A stretch of 64,000 bases of DNA from Cervus elaphus. Its lineage: Eukaryota > Chordata > Mammalia > Artiodactyla > Cervidae. The position numbers were made by a program, and so were the translations under genes. The DNA is taken from NCBI RefSeq assembly GCF_910594005.1, contig NC_057825.1, positions 48,453,037 through 48,517,036 on the forward strand, read 5' to 3'. This document shows positions 11,348 to 22,460 of the stretch, piece by piece (positions within the stretch are counted from its first letter, which is position 1; each line of letters opens with the position of its first letter). Under the pieces are notes generated by a model. That model was not told the origin of the DNA, made no database searches, and saw nothing but the letters and a program-made list of their open reading frames with translations.

Positions 11348-12797
11348 GTTTTTAATGTGTCATTTTGCTTTATTGTTGTAAACCCACAAGGTAAATCTTT
11401 TCAGATGCTGTAAAACTTTAACAACCATTAGAGACCCAAAGCCAAACAAGAAGGAATCAGACATGCCCACATAGGATTCCATTAAGAACAAAGAGAAGGG
11501 AAGAAACTCTTTGATGCAGGGTCCTAATCTCCTATCTGTTAACCCATAAAACTCCAAGTTAAATATTGACACTCTTTAACCATGATAATGGCTGTGATCC
11601 ACAGCCAGAGCCAACATATCCCTCCAGATGGCCCATGTACAGGGTGAATGGGTAGACAAATGCAGATAAGCCACTAACTCTTGTCTCAGAGCAAGGACTT
11701 CAGAAACTCTCTTTCTTCTAACGTTTTCATTTCCCTTCTGCCTTCTCAATAGAAAGGTCTAGCAGGGCATCCAGAGAGAAGTCAGAGCTAAAGTGCCATA
11801 AAGGTCAAACGGAACAGAGGCTTCATGGTTTGTGGAGGAATCTGGTCCCATAGGCACGCACCTGTCCAAACAAAGAGACCTCTGCTTCCTACAAAGCCTC
11901 ATCCTGGCAGGCTCTAGGAATATCACACTCAGTCTGTTTACTGGACCCACAGAAGGGCATGGCCTCCTTATTCTGCCCCTCACTGGAACAGGACAGATGG
12001 TAACTCTGCTTTCCATCTTGGATCAGACCTGGGGGCCATTCAAGTTCCACATGGCTCTTCTCATGAGCTTTCATAATATCCTTCTGCTCCTCCAAAGATG
12101 GAACACAAATATCTCTTTGCTGCACCTCTACTCAGCTCATCTCCAGGCTGAAATTTCACTGAACAGAGTATACTCAGTCATGAAGGACCATCCAGAAATC
12201 CTCAGGAAAAGTGTCCAACTCTCATCCTCCCCAAATTGTCCAGGCTTGCCTGCAGGCTGCACATGGTGAGTGCACAGGTATCCATAAACATATCAACTGA
12301 CAATAAGCATATTGTTCTTTGCAGAGTCTTAGCAATAAGAGGGAGCGATGATGCTCACCCCACATTTGGGCTCTCTGCTACACTCATCAGAGCACAACAA
12401 GGAGGAAGACAAGGCTGCCATGTCACCCAGAGAAAGTTCTGGATTCTGAGAAGTACTGCAGCATTGTGGTTGACCAGCCACTCCCGTGTTTTGTCTGCAG
12501 GGTTTGCTTAGTAAGCCACTCTACACAGTGAGTCACCTTCTGTCCCTGGCTGGGTCACCTCTGTTCTTCCTTCAATTTGGGGTCACTGTGGTGAGCTCTG
12601 GCCCAAGGGCAGTGACACGGCTGTGGGTGCAGAGCTGAACCTTTTCCAGGGCTAGCTTTCCTCAGCACCTCCCATCTTCAGCCCGCTGACAGTCAGGCCC
12701 AGTCCTCTGAGGCCTGACAGCTCCATTCATCTCACCTTATGAGATGAGAAAGGAAGGACACTTGGGTACGGTCATAGCTCCAAAGGGTTTTCCTTAG
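11348..12797 (-). pseudogene. Candidate processed retrocopy, parent unknown
   Basis: This 1.45 kb block splits two L1 parts that would otherwise adjoin. On the minus strand its 3' end has AATAAA (11,368-11,374), then about 20 bases, then an A-rich end beside 'aagaagattc', as expected of a reverse-transcribed mRNA. Minus-strand frames at 11,759-12,016 and 11,889-12,125 are short and I recognise no protein, so the block may be mostly 3' UTR. A clear target duplication is not visible. An LTR or other repeat remains possible. Confidence 0.4.
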
Positions 12798-12904
12798 GTG
12801 AAAAAAAAAAGGCTACAATAAGAAATACGAAATCAGAGGAAAAGGGTAATCTTACTGGTAAAAGAAAATAAATACTACACTGTGGAACAAACACATAAGC
12901 TAAT

Positions 12905-13110
12905 GCACGCGTGCATGTACATGATTGGTCACTCAATCATGTCTGACTCTTTGCGACCCCATGGACTGTAGCCCACCATGGGATTTTCCCATCAAGAATG
13001 CTTTAGTGGGTTGCCATTTCCTCCTCCAAAGAATCTTTCTGACCCAGGGATTGAACCTGTGTCTCCTGCATCTCCAACATTGGCAGGTAGATTCTTTACC
13101 ACTGAGCCTA
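12905..13110 (-). mobile_element. Bov-tA SINE
   Basis: Antisense Bov-tA inside the L1 ORF1-ORF2 spacer. The BovB-like tail is at the left ('tgtctgactctttgcgaccc') and the tRNA-derived head at the right. The left edge carries an alternating 'gcacgcgtgcatgtacatg' run derived from the SINE tail. Confidence 0.9.
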
Positions 13111-13317
13111 AAAGATAATTACATTGAAAAGTCAATTATAAATAAAATAAAGACTTAAGTGACATACATGAAGACCTAAAATATGATACAGAAAATTCAA
13201 AAAGTAGGGTTGGGGAGACCTTTTAGAATGATTTTAAACTTAAATGACTATCAGTTTAAATCAGGTAGATATACTTAAAGGTCAACATATATGGACTTCA
13301 TGGTAATGGCAAATATT

Positions 13318-13475
13318 TCATTGGCCAAAAAGTTTGTTCAAGTTTTCTGTAAGTTCTTTTTTTTCTTTTTTTTTTTTTTTGCCACTTTGCTAAACTATTT
13401 ATTTTATCTTACTAAGTGTACTATTTTCCTCTTTGACAGTCTTACTGAAAAACCTGAATGACTTTCCAACCCAAT
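13318..13475. mobile_element. Mariner-type MITE
   Basis: The left end 'attggccaaaaagtttgttc' and the right end 'gactttccaacccaat' form an imperfect terminal inverted repeat of about 33 bp, of the kind carried by the abundant ruminant mariner MITEs. The interior is short and T-rich and codes for nothing. It lies within the L1 spacer, and L1 similarity resumes after 13,480. Confidence 0.75.
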
Positions 13476-13986
13476 TAAAAAAAAAAAAAAAACCTATCAT
13501 AGATATACAAAAGCTAAAGAAAAAAGGAACACAAATACAACACTAAATAAAATCACCAAGTCACAAGAAAAGAGACTAAAATAAGAAGAAAAGCAAAGAC
13601 ATACAAAAAAGGTGGAAAACAAATAACAAAAGGGAACTAAGTACGTTATCTATCAATAATCACTTTAAATGTCAATGAACTGAATGCTCCAATCAAAAGA
13701 TATAGGGTGGCTGATTGTATTAGAAAAACAAGACCTATAGATAGGCTGCCTACAGGAGACTCCCTTCAGAGCTAAAGGCACTCATGTACTAAAAGTGAGG
13801 GGATGGAAAAAGATATTCCATGCAAATGCAAACAAAAGAAAGCTGGAGTGGCCTTACTCATATCAGACCAAGTAGATTTTAAAACAAAGTCTATAATGAA
13901 GGACAAAGACAGACATTATATAATCATAAAGGAATTAATAAGAGATATAGTGTTCATAAACATATACACCCAGTATAGGACCATGA

Positions 13987-14170
13987 GGGCTTCCCAGGTG
14001 GTGCTAGTGGTAAAGAACATGCCTGTCAATTTAGGAGACATTTAGGTTTGATCCTTGGGTTGTGAAGATCACCTGGAAGAGGGCATGGCAACCCACTCCA
14101 ATATTCTTGCCTGCAGAATCCCCTGGACAGAGGAGCCTGGTGGGCTATGGTCCATAGGGTTACAGAGTTC
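13987..14170 (+). mobile_element. Bov-tA SINE, 5' part of a chimera
   Basis: Sense Bov-tA head and body beginning 'ggcttcccaggtggtgctag'. It does not reach its usual 3' end but passes at about 14,166-14,172 straight into an internal BovB segment. The hexamer 'ccatga' occurs just before the SINE and just after the BovB part. Confidence 0.88.
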
Positions 14171-14255
14171 ATTAGAAGGACTAATGCTAAAGCTGAAGCT
14201 CCAATATTTTGGCCACCTTATGTGAAGAGCTGACTCATTGGAAAAGACCCTGATG
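14171..14255 (+). mobile_element. BovB internal fragment fused to a SINE
   Basis: About 85 bases of BovB ORF2 C-terminal sequence in sense orientation ('ccaatattttggccacctta' and 'tggaaaagaccctgatgc'), joined to the preceding Bov-tA. No BovB 3' terminus follows. Confidence 0.85.
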
Positions 14256-14548
14256 CCATGAATCAAATGGGCTGGGATGTTATTTGTCGAGAGAGAAACA
14301 CTTGTAATCAAATGGGCAGCTTTTTTTTTTTTTTTTTTTTAATTTGAGGACTGGAAAAGTACTGCCTCGGTCGAGAGAATAAGCCATTTCAAAATGAAAA
14401 AAAAAGATAAAAGAAGAAGAAAATTCAGTGATGACTTTTCCTCTGAAACTTGACTTTAGAAAGATGTTTTTCCTCTACTGGAAAACTTTGATGGTAAATG
14501 AAACTCCCTCCACTGTGGAGGGATCATATTAATCAGGAGGAAGAATCT
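14256..14548. other. Unrecognised, with T-rich run
   Basis: Contains a run of about 22 T (near 14,320-14,340) and A-rich sequence. It belongs to a 486-bp block (14,273-14,758) bounded by near-identical 16-bp repeats. No gene. Confidence 0.5.
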
Positions 14549-14758
14549 GCAGGTAGTGCTAGTGGTAAAGAACTGGCTGTTAATTCAGGAGACATAAGAG
14601 ACCCAGGTCCGATCCCTGGGTTGGGAAGATCCCCTCGAGGAGGGCATGGCAACCCACTCCAGTATTCTTGCCTGGAGAATCCCATGGACAGAGGAACCTG
14701 GCCATCTACAGTCCATTGAGTTGCAAAGAATCAGACAGGACTAAGGCAACTTAACATA
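14549..14758 (+). mobile_element. Bov-tA SINE
   Basis: Sense Bov-tA with 'gtagtgctagtggtaaagaa' near the start and a 3' end at 'aaggcaacttaacatac'. The following 'catgaatcaaatgagc' (14,759-14,774) recurs with one mismatch at 14,257-14,272, well upstream of the SINE head. Confidence 0.9.
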
Positions 14759-14774
14759 CATGAATCAAATGAGC

Positions 14775-15338
14775 TTTGCTTTTTTTGGTCTCCCTTCTTG
14801 CTTTTTTCTTCATTGTAGGAAACAAATTATGAAAATGTATAATTTAGCTACTTTGTTCATCATGCTTAATTGATTTTCAGCATGAATTTAAAAAAAAAAA
14901 AGCATAAATTAGGAAAAGGAAACCTCAAGCCTCATGAGTATCCTCTTAATAACCATTTAATCTGAAGTTGTGTTCACAAGTGCTAATTATAAGCATCTCT
15001 AATTGTGCATGTCACCCACCATGGCTGAGTGCACATCCATTTCTTGGGCTTTGACATAATGCTCTATTACTACCCAGCCTGCCAAGGAGCTGGCAGGAAT
15101 TAAACCTTTTTACTTTCTACTTGGGAAAGCAAACTTGGTCAGCCGTTCAAGCCTTATTAATCAGCATTCATCAGTGAGGAACGTGTGTTTGGATGCTTGA
15201 GCTCTTGCCAGAGCATAGGATAGAACCCCTGCAGCTGTAGCTCAATATTAATTAATAAATCCATGGAATTAATTAATTCAATTACCATCTACAAAGAGCT
15301 GCATGTAGTTTTAGAGACTCAGAGATGAGTTAAGATAA
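14775..15338. other. Unrecognised AT-rich sequence
   Basis: No gene or repeat family is recognised. It includes alternating 'attaattaataaatccatgg'-type AT sequence around 15,245-15,285. Confidence 0.4.
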
Positions 15339-15347
15339 AGTTCCTGA

Positions 15348-16645
15348 GTTTTGAGTCAGTTTTTTCACTCTCCTCTTTTACCTTCATCAAGAGGCTCTTT
15401 AGCTCCTCTTCACTTTCTGCCATCAGACTGGTGCATATCTGAGGCTGTTGCTTGTTCTCACAGCAGTCTTGATTCCAGCTTCTGATTCATCCAGTCTGCC
15501 ATTTCATGTGATGGAATCTGCATGCAAGTTAAATAGTCAGGGTGACAATATACAGCTTTGCATACTCCTTTCCCAATTTTGAACCAGTCAGTTTTTCCAT
15601 GTAAAGTTCTAACTCTTGCTTCTTGACCTGCATACATGTTTCTCAGGAGATGGGTAAGATGATCTGGTATTATCATCTCTTTAAGAATTTTCCACACTTT
15701 GTTGTGATCTGCACAGTCAAAGCCTTTTGTGCAGTCAATGAAGCAGAAGTAGATGTTTTCCTGGAATTTCCTTGCTTTCTCTATGATCCAAGGAGAGTTG
15801 GCAATATGATCTCCAGTTCCTCTGCCTTTCCAGCTTGTACATCTGGAAGTTCTTGATTCACGTACTACTGAAACCTAGCTTGAAGGATTTTGAACATTAT
15901 TTTACCAGCATACAAAATGCGTGCAATTGTCAGGTAGCTTGAAAAAACTGGCTTAAAACTCGACATTCAAAAAATTAAGATCATGGCATCTGGTCCCATC
16001 ACTTCATGGCAATTAGAAGGGGGAAAAGTGGAAACAGTGATGAATTTTATTCTTTTGGGCTCCCAAATCACTGTAAATGTTGACTGAAGTGATGAAATTA
16101 AGATGACTGCTCCTTGGAAGGAAAGCTATGGTAAACCTAGACAGCTTATTAAAAAATAAAGACATCACTTTGCTGAAAAACATCCATATAGTCAAAGCTA
16201 TAGGTTTTTCCAGCAGTCGTGTATGGATATGAGAGTTAGACCATAAATAAAGCTAAGCACCAAAGAATTGATGCTTTTGAACTGTGGTGTTGGAGAAGGC
16301 TCTTGAGCATCCCTTGGACAGCTGGGAGATCAAACTAGTCAATCTTAAAGGAAATCAGTCCTGAATATTCGTTGGAAGGACTCATGCTGAGGCTGAAGCT
16401 CCAATACTTTGATGACCTGATGTGAAGAGCTGCCTCATTGGAAAAGACCCTGATGCTGGGAAAGATCAAAGACAAAAGGAGAAGAGGGCAGCAGAGAAAG
16501 AGATTGTTAGATAGTATCACTGACTCAATGGCCATGAATTTGAGCAAACTCCAAGAGACAGCAAACAACAGGGAAGCCTAGTGTGCTGCAGTCCACGGGG
16601 TTGCAAAGAGTTGGACATGACTTAGCCACTGAACACAGCACACAT
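15348..16645 (+). mobile_element. BovB LINE with 5' inversion (twin priming)
   Basis: The 3' part (about 15,940-16,645) is sense BovB ending at the natural terminus region. The 5' part (15,348-15,939) is BovB RT sequence in the opposite orientation. Both parts carry a version of 'gaaaaaactggcttaaaac' at their ends, so they meet at the same point of the element with about 20 bp of overlap. The whole is bounded by 'agttcctga' at 15,339-15,347 and 16,646-16,654. Stops and a frameshift show it is dead. Confidence 0.93.
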
Positions 16646-16850
16646 AGTTCCTGACATCAGAGACAGTTCACATTAGAAAGAGAGACACTTTTCCCAACTT
16701 AACAAGGCAAACTTTGTGAACAGTTGTGATGCTGGCTTAAGCAACGCAGAGAATTCTTCAGGCAGTAAATAATCAGATGGAGAGGGAGAGGCTGTTTGAG
16801 GCAGAGGGATGTCCAGTATCTTGGAAGTGACAACTGGTTCAGGGTAGATC

Positions 16851-17353
16851 TATACCAGCTTATGATGGGGTTACATCTTGATAAACTGGCTCATCATAAA
16901 CTGAAAATATGATAAATTGAAAATGCAGTTGATGCACCAAACATCATAGCTTAGCCTAACATGAAGGTAGCTTAGCCTACCTTCAACATGCTCAGAACAC
17001 TTATGTCAGCCTACAGTTGGGCAAAGTCACCTAGGACAAAGAATATTGTATGATAAAGTGTTGGATATCTCATGTAATCTTTTGACTACTGTGCTGAAAA
17101 TGAAAAATAGAATCATGGTCTGAATAAAGAATGGTTGCTAGTGTATTGGTCATTCACTCTCTTGATCACATGGCAGACTGGGAGCCGTGGTCATTGCTGC
17201 TGCCCAGTATCATAAGAAAATATCATACCACATGTCACCAATTTGAGAAGTGATCAAAATTCAAAGTGTAATTTCTTGAATTATATCACTTTCACACCAT
17301 CATAAAGTTGAAAAATCATAAGTTGAACCATCCTAAGTCAGGGACAGTCTGTA
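16851..17353. mobile_element. Tigger-type (TcMar) nonautonomous DNA transposon
   Basis: The right end 'cctaagtcagggacagtctg' and the left end 'cttatgatggggttacatct' match the diverged inverted ends of mammalian Tigger-derived MITEs. The interior phrases 'catcatagcttagcctaaca' and 'cagcctacagttgggcaaag' also fit. TA occurs at both outer edges. It is noncoding. Confidence 0.72.
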
Positions 17354-17796
17354 TCCCTGTGAGGGTGAACATAGGGCTATGCCAGGGAGGGTCCCAGCAA
17401 AGTCAGGGTAAGATCCAGGTAGAGAAGGCCAGAGGTGTTTCCCTTTCGGGTCTGGAGTTCATCCACTAAGGAGGGAGTCACTAAAGTATCCTGGAGATGA
17501 GAATTAATCTTACCTGAAATTTGATGAAATCACACTCCCATTCACAGAAGCTTCAGACTGCCCTGTGGCTCAGCTGTGTAGGTGATGCTTGCCACTGAAG
17601 CCTCAAGGCCCTTGTTCACATCTCTCCTCCCTGTTCTCCTCAGACCTGACACCCCTGCCTCTTTGTGGGAGTCCAGCTGGGGCCCATTTCAGAATATGCA
17701 GATTCTCAGCAGACCCTGGCTCATCATCACCCAGAACAGCTATAGAACACAGTTCAGGGGCTCTTAACCTTCTTTGTTCACAGAATGCTTTAGTTT
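17354..17796. other. Unrecognised sequence
   Basis: No gene or repeat recognised. A frame running into the following SINE (17,589-17,987) is explained by the SINE. Confidence 0.4.
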
Positions 17797-17999
17797 TGAA
17801 CTTACCTAGTGGCTCAGATGGTGAAGAACCTGCCTGCAGTGCAGGAGACCCGGGTTCAATCCCTGGGTTGGGAAGATTTCCTGGAGAAGGGAATGGCTAC
17901 TCCCTCCAGTATTCTTGCCCGAAGAATTCCATGGACAGAGGAGCCTGGCAGGTTACAGTCCATGGGGTTGCAAAGAGTTGGACATGATTGAACAACTTT
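17797..17999 (+). mobile_element. Bov-tA SINE
   Basis: Sense Bov-tA, diverged at the head ('gaacttacctagtggctcag') with a typical body ('gggttcaatccctgggttgg', 'ccatggacagaggagcctgg') and a 3' end near 'ggacatgattgaacaac'. Confidence 0.9.
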
Positions 18000-18547
18000 A
18001 AATAACTTTCTATTTTGGAAATGAAATGGGTGTAAGTCAACAGCATGGGGAGCTGTTTGTGTGAAATCAGAGGGACATAGTCCACCCTCCATCCCCAAGG
18101 AAGAGTCAGAATTGAAGCCAGAACTGCTGAGGTCCTGGAGCACGTGCTATCTGTCACCAGCACAGCAAGGGAGAGAGAATGATGCAGGAGATTGAACACA
18201 AACCGAGTCCCAAACTCTAAGAGACAAGGGCCCTCAGAGAAGGAGAGGTGCATAAAAATAGGTCATGGAACAGAGTGATCAATTTCCTAGACACCGTTCT
18301 GCTTGCAACGTGTTCTGGTGACATTCTATGAACTAGAGCTCAGAAGTAGAAAATCAAGTAGTTTTCTTTGTCTGTAAATCTTCTCATCTTGCTCTTGAAC
18401 TCTCATTCCTAATGAAGGCAGAAAAGAAAAATAAAGGAAAGCTTAAATGTCACAAAGATATTGCATTTATTCCTAGTTTGTTTGAGGTAAATAGACAACC
18501 AACTTGTAATGATGTAAAAACACATTTGTTTTTAGAGAATGTTCATT
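18000..18547. other. Unrecognised sequence
   Basis: Nothing recognised on either strand. Confidence 0.4.
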
Positions 18548-18660
18548 CCTTTTTTTATTGAAATATAGTTGATTTACAATACTGGGTAAGTTTCCGGTGT
18601 ACAGCAAAGGGATTCAGGTTTTTTGTAGATTATATTCATTTCTATTATTGAAGATAAATT
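18548..18660 (-). mobile_element. Old L1 3' UTR fragment
   Basis: 'attgaaatatagttgattta' followed by 'ggtgtacagcaaagggattc' is the antisense of the conserved 3' end of mammalian L1MA/L1MB-type elements. Only about 110 bases are recognisable. Confidence 0.7.
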
Positions 18661-18719
18661 TCTGTAAGACATTCATCTTTGATAATAGAAATAGTTTTGC
18701 TAAATATACTAATATTAAT

Positions 18720-18831
18720 GGACATGAGTTTGAGCAAGCTTCAGGAGTTGGTGATGGACAGGGAAGCCTGGTGTGCTGCAATCCATTGAGTCACAAAGAG
18801 TTGGACACCACTGAGTGACTGAACTGAACTG
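18720..18831 (+). mobile_element. BovB 3' end fragment, 112 bp
   Basis: Sense BovB 3' terminus ending 'ctgaactgaactg', flanked by a perfect 9-bp duplication 'aatattaat' (18,711-18,719 and 18,832-18,840). Its 5' truncation point is within a few bases of that of the copy at 10,607-10,719. Confidence 0.93.
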
Positions 18832-18840
18832 AATATTAAT

Positions 18841-21356
18841 AGAGAAAGTAGAGCATGTGTGTGTTAAGCATGGATAGGAAGAGATGGGAAAAGCAAAAGA
18901 TACCTAGCAGTCATGAAGCACCTGAGTAATAATGACTGTTGCACACTAAGTATGCATCGGATTTACAAGGTACTGAGTGCATTTATAAGGTGAATGTGTT
19001 GAGAGCCTAAGTATACATGAGTTTTTGATTCAGTTGCCCACTGGAGACCTCCATTCTGGTTCTATGTGTCCTGTTCCCAAGAAACAAACAAGAAACTGTT
19101 CATCTGGCTAATTGCCAAGCTGCAGTGGTCAGTCAGGTATATTGTCCCTGAGTCTTTTACTAGAGCTAGTCTGTGTTGTTGGCCTAGCGCCACGTCTGAT
19201 CATGGGCCTCTGACTTGAATGTCAACTTTGATCCTTGTAATGATGTCATCAGTGGGGGAGGCTGAAGGCGGTAGAAAAAGACAGGAGATGCAGACTTCCT
19301 GGATCCCAGGATTCGGGTAGTGTGGTTGGTCCTTCCATCCTGCCTGCAGCATCTCTAAACTGTATTAATTTGCTGCATATTTCCCCCTTGCTTCATTTTC
19401 ATTGGCAGTTTCCATTGACTTAATGAAGACTGTGATTCAAGCATTTCAATTTGGTCTTTGAGTTCCTATGTTCCGTGGGTTTGGGGATAGCCTGGTACCA
19501 TATGAAGTTAACGCAGCATCAAGTTGACTGCCCACGTGGTACAAGTCAAAGTTTAAATTGCGTTTTTTTAAATACTGTCTGAAGAAGTCATTCTTTATCC
19601 TCCTCAGGTGGAAGCAAAGGTTAAGCAGCACCATGGCTGCAAGTAAGGACTACTTGTTCATACATGCCTTTGGATCTGTCCTGCCCACCTTTCCTGGGCA
19701 CTGAGGATCCTTTCCCCGGGACTGAGCAGGTGTGGCTGCCTCTGCTGGGTTCCCCTACAGTTAGCATGGTTCCTGCTGATAAAGACCGCGTTCTGGATTT
19801 GTCATTTGCCTTCAGCCACCAGACTGTCACACACGTCCTCATCCCAACCCCAGGCCTCTCACACACCCTGTTCCTCCCACAGACATACAGAGTAGCACCC
19901 CATGAGCTCCCTTGGTGCCAACACATGCTGAGAGCCTCAGGAGAACCACATGAGGGTCACCGGGGGCAGAGACTGGTGCCAAGAGGAGAAAAGTCCAAGT
20001 GGACATCATTGAACAAGCCACATTTAAGTGTAAATCAGAAGAGTCAGAAGGAAAAAGTCATGCTAAGAGCAAGGGGAGGGCAGGACAGCCCAGGAGCAAA
20101 AGGTGGCAAAGCCTAGACATGGGATCCTGACTTTCTCAGGACCCAAAGCTGAGATATGATCAGGAGCAAGGTGATGTGAGGTGAAGTTGGAAACTCAGGT
20201 TAGGAACAAGCTAATTCAGGCAGAGAGTTGTTTTTGGTTTTCTATTTTCCTCAAGTGCAGGGAGAAGCCAAAGAAATGAGGTAGTTAGTGGGATGATTTA
20301 GTTTAAATCTTTCAGAGGTCATCTCAGCTTCTGCATAAAGAACAGAGGAGTATGAGTAGAACTAAATGACCTGATTGGGGGTGGAGGGGGTGTTACAGTC
20401 CAGGTTCCAGTGATACTGGTCCTGACCGGGATGGTAGCATTAGAAATGGGAGCAGCAGTCTGATTCTAGATCTACTGCTGGGAGGAGGGTGTAGTTGACT
20501 TTGAGTGATGGAAATAAGGGCCTTGGGAGAGCTCTCAGGTCTTGATTTGGCAGCTAGGTAGACGATGATGTCACGGAGATGAGGAAGACTCACTGGAAAG
20601 TACTGCAGTGGTGGGGGATCAAGGTGTTTTGGAATGACATCTTAAAGATGACCTTTGTACATCATGTTCTGGGGAGACACTGTGTGAGGAGACTTTCTCA
20701 CATGGAACTCCACAGGCCCCTGCACACAAGCAATGGCCCCGGCCCTCCCGGAGTTGCTCAGACATACTGTTCTCTCCTTCCTCTGAGGGCAAGTCAGTTG
20801 GCAGTTTGCACAGACAGCCCTTCCTCCTGTGGCTTCTCCTGAACTTGCCCACCATGTCTTCATTATCTTAGACATTTTTCCTTCATCTCCATAAAAGTGG
20901 ACCATGACCCATCTGCCAGCCTGGGAGGGGGAAGGCCCCTTGTCTTCAGGTCTTAAACTGAAAGCAAAAGCAAGCAGCAGCAATCTGAATTGTAATCCAT
21001 TCCTCTCCATCTGCAAGCTGGTCACCCGCCCTATCTTGCCTGGCCTTGCCCAGGACAAGCTCCCGGTGGAGGACTGAGGGTATATTTTAAACCTAAGCCT
21101 GTTTTCCCAGTTTCTTTCCAGGATCCGGGAAAGGGAGTGAATGATTCCGTGATGGAAATTGATAAAGAAATTGATTACTACACACACTGTATTTACTAGC
21201 TTCCTTCTGCCAGGAATTCCCACAGAAGGCTCTCACCTCCTCTTAGGTGACCCCTTATGATCTCAATGACCCGATGGGGCCACTCACCTGTGTCAGGAAA
21301 TGTGTTATTAATTACTCTTTGATTATTTTCCAGGTGGATGCTTTCATTTACTTAAA
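18841..21356. other. Unrecognised, no gene supported
   Basis: A 2.5 kb stretch without recognisable repeats. The longest frames are 19,664-20,116 (+) and 20,642-21,223 (-, 193 codons). Neither shows a domain, signal peptide or convincing splice context, and they are treated as chance. Confidence 0.4.
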
Positions 21357-21600
21357 TATATTTACTGAGTGTCAGCAGGTTCAAGGCAAACATTTCAGGC
21401 CAATGACACAGCACTGAACTCGCAAGGCCAGGCCCTAATCTCTTGGGGTTCTCATTCTGCCAGGGGTCAGGCCATAGAGAAATGAACAAGCAAACAAACC
21501 AGCAAATAAAGGTAATCTCAGATAGTGATAAGATCTGCCAGGAAAGCAAGGCAGCAAAATGTGAAGTGGACAGAAGGTTAGAGCAGGTGAGGGTCATACA
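21357..21600 (+). mobile_element. L2/MIR-like ancient repeat, weak
   Basis: The phrase order 'tatttactgagtgtcagcag', 'aatgaacaagcaaac', 'cagatagtgataagatctg' recalls L2-type 3' ends (tissue of 'tattgagcacctac...', 'gtgaacaagacaga', 'gatggtgataagtgc'). Divergence is high, so the family call is tentative. Confidence 0.4.
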
Positions 21601-22419
21601 GGGAGGATGAGGAAGGGTTGCTGAGGAGGTGAACTCTGAATCAAGAATGATTTAGCCTGCACAACTCTGAGCAAACTATGTTCCAAGTCATATATAAGCA
21701 AGGGCAAAACCCATCAGAAGAGGTTCAAATCAGAATGATGGTGGTCCACGCAGCCTGCTGAGGTCTGGTCACAGCCCTGGCCAGCCATCACCCTGGACTC
21801 TGCATGTGCTCGGGATACCCTAAAGCAGAAATCACATCTCACGTATTAGCTCTTTTCCCCATAGAACTGAGCATGGGGTTAGGCTTAGAGGAAGTAAAAG
21901 ACACAGTTTGGGGGGAAATCAAGCAGGTCAAATGGAATTGTAGAGGACTGACTTAGGGTATAATAGCAAGTTACACTGGTTGTTTCTCCTGGCATCACAA
22001 TTATCCTGAAGCTTCACCAGGCAGCTTGTCAACCCCTGCACACACCCACTTTACTCTTACACCCCTGTTTCAAGTATTTCCCTCCTCATCCCTTGTGGGT
22101 GGCTAGCTCGTCTTCACTCTTTAAAGCTTCTCTCAATGTCACCTCCTCCAGAAGGTGTCAACATCACTGCTTCTTCAGTTGTGACCAAAACGTCTCCAAA
22201 CATGGCCAAAAGTTTGTAATGGGGGTTTGTGGGGAGAGTCTCCACTCCATTCTTCCTCCTTCCCTCATATTCCTGCGTCTCTCCTTAGGGAGAGAAGTAA
22301 AGCAGGAAGAAGCAAGGTGTTGGGGCACAAGCAGCTGCCCCACATCAAGTTTTGCAGTTCTGGGTTAAAACCCCCCACAGCCTGCAACATTTTCAGAGCA
22401 CAAAAGACACCACTGATTT
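21601..22419. other. Unrecognised sequence
   Basis: Nothing recognised; ends in an A run at 22,420-22,434 that lies just ahead of the first duplicated block. Confidence 0.4.
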
Positions 22420-22460
22420 AAAAAAAAAAAAAAATTCAGAGAAAAATGGAGCAGTTTACT

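Larger units (their letters stand above)
9126..13984 (+). mobile_element. Old L1 LINE, 5' half, heavily interrupted
   Basis: The left part (9,126-10,310) resembles the long 5' UTR of mammalian L1MA-type elements. An ORF1-like region follows at about 10,310-11,345. The ORF1-ORF2 spacer and the start of the ORF2 endonuclease lie at about 12,800-13,984; the frame from 13,803 contains the L1-like string KKAGVALLISDQVDF. The element is cut by a short BovB (10,607-10,719), a 1.45 kb retrocopy-like insert (11,348-12,797), a Bov-tA (12,905-13,110) and a mariner MITE (13,318-13,475). Its ORF2 is lost downstream. Confidence 0.8.

Noticed and set aside
20642..21223. 193-codon frame on the minus strand
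   Set aside because: No recognisable domain, no conserved-looking start context, and it lies in unremarkable sequence. Long frames of this size are expected by chance in 64 kb on six frames.
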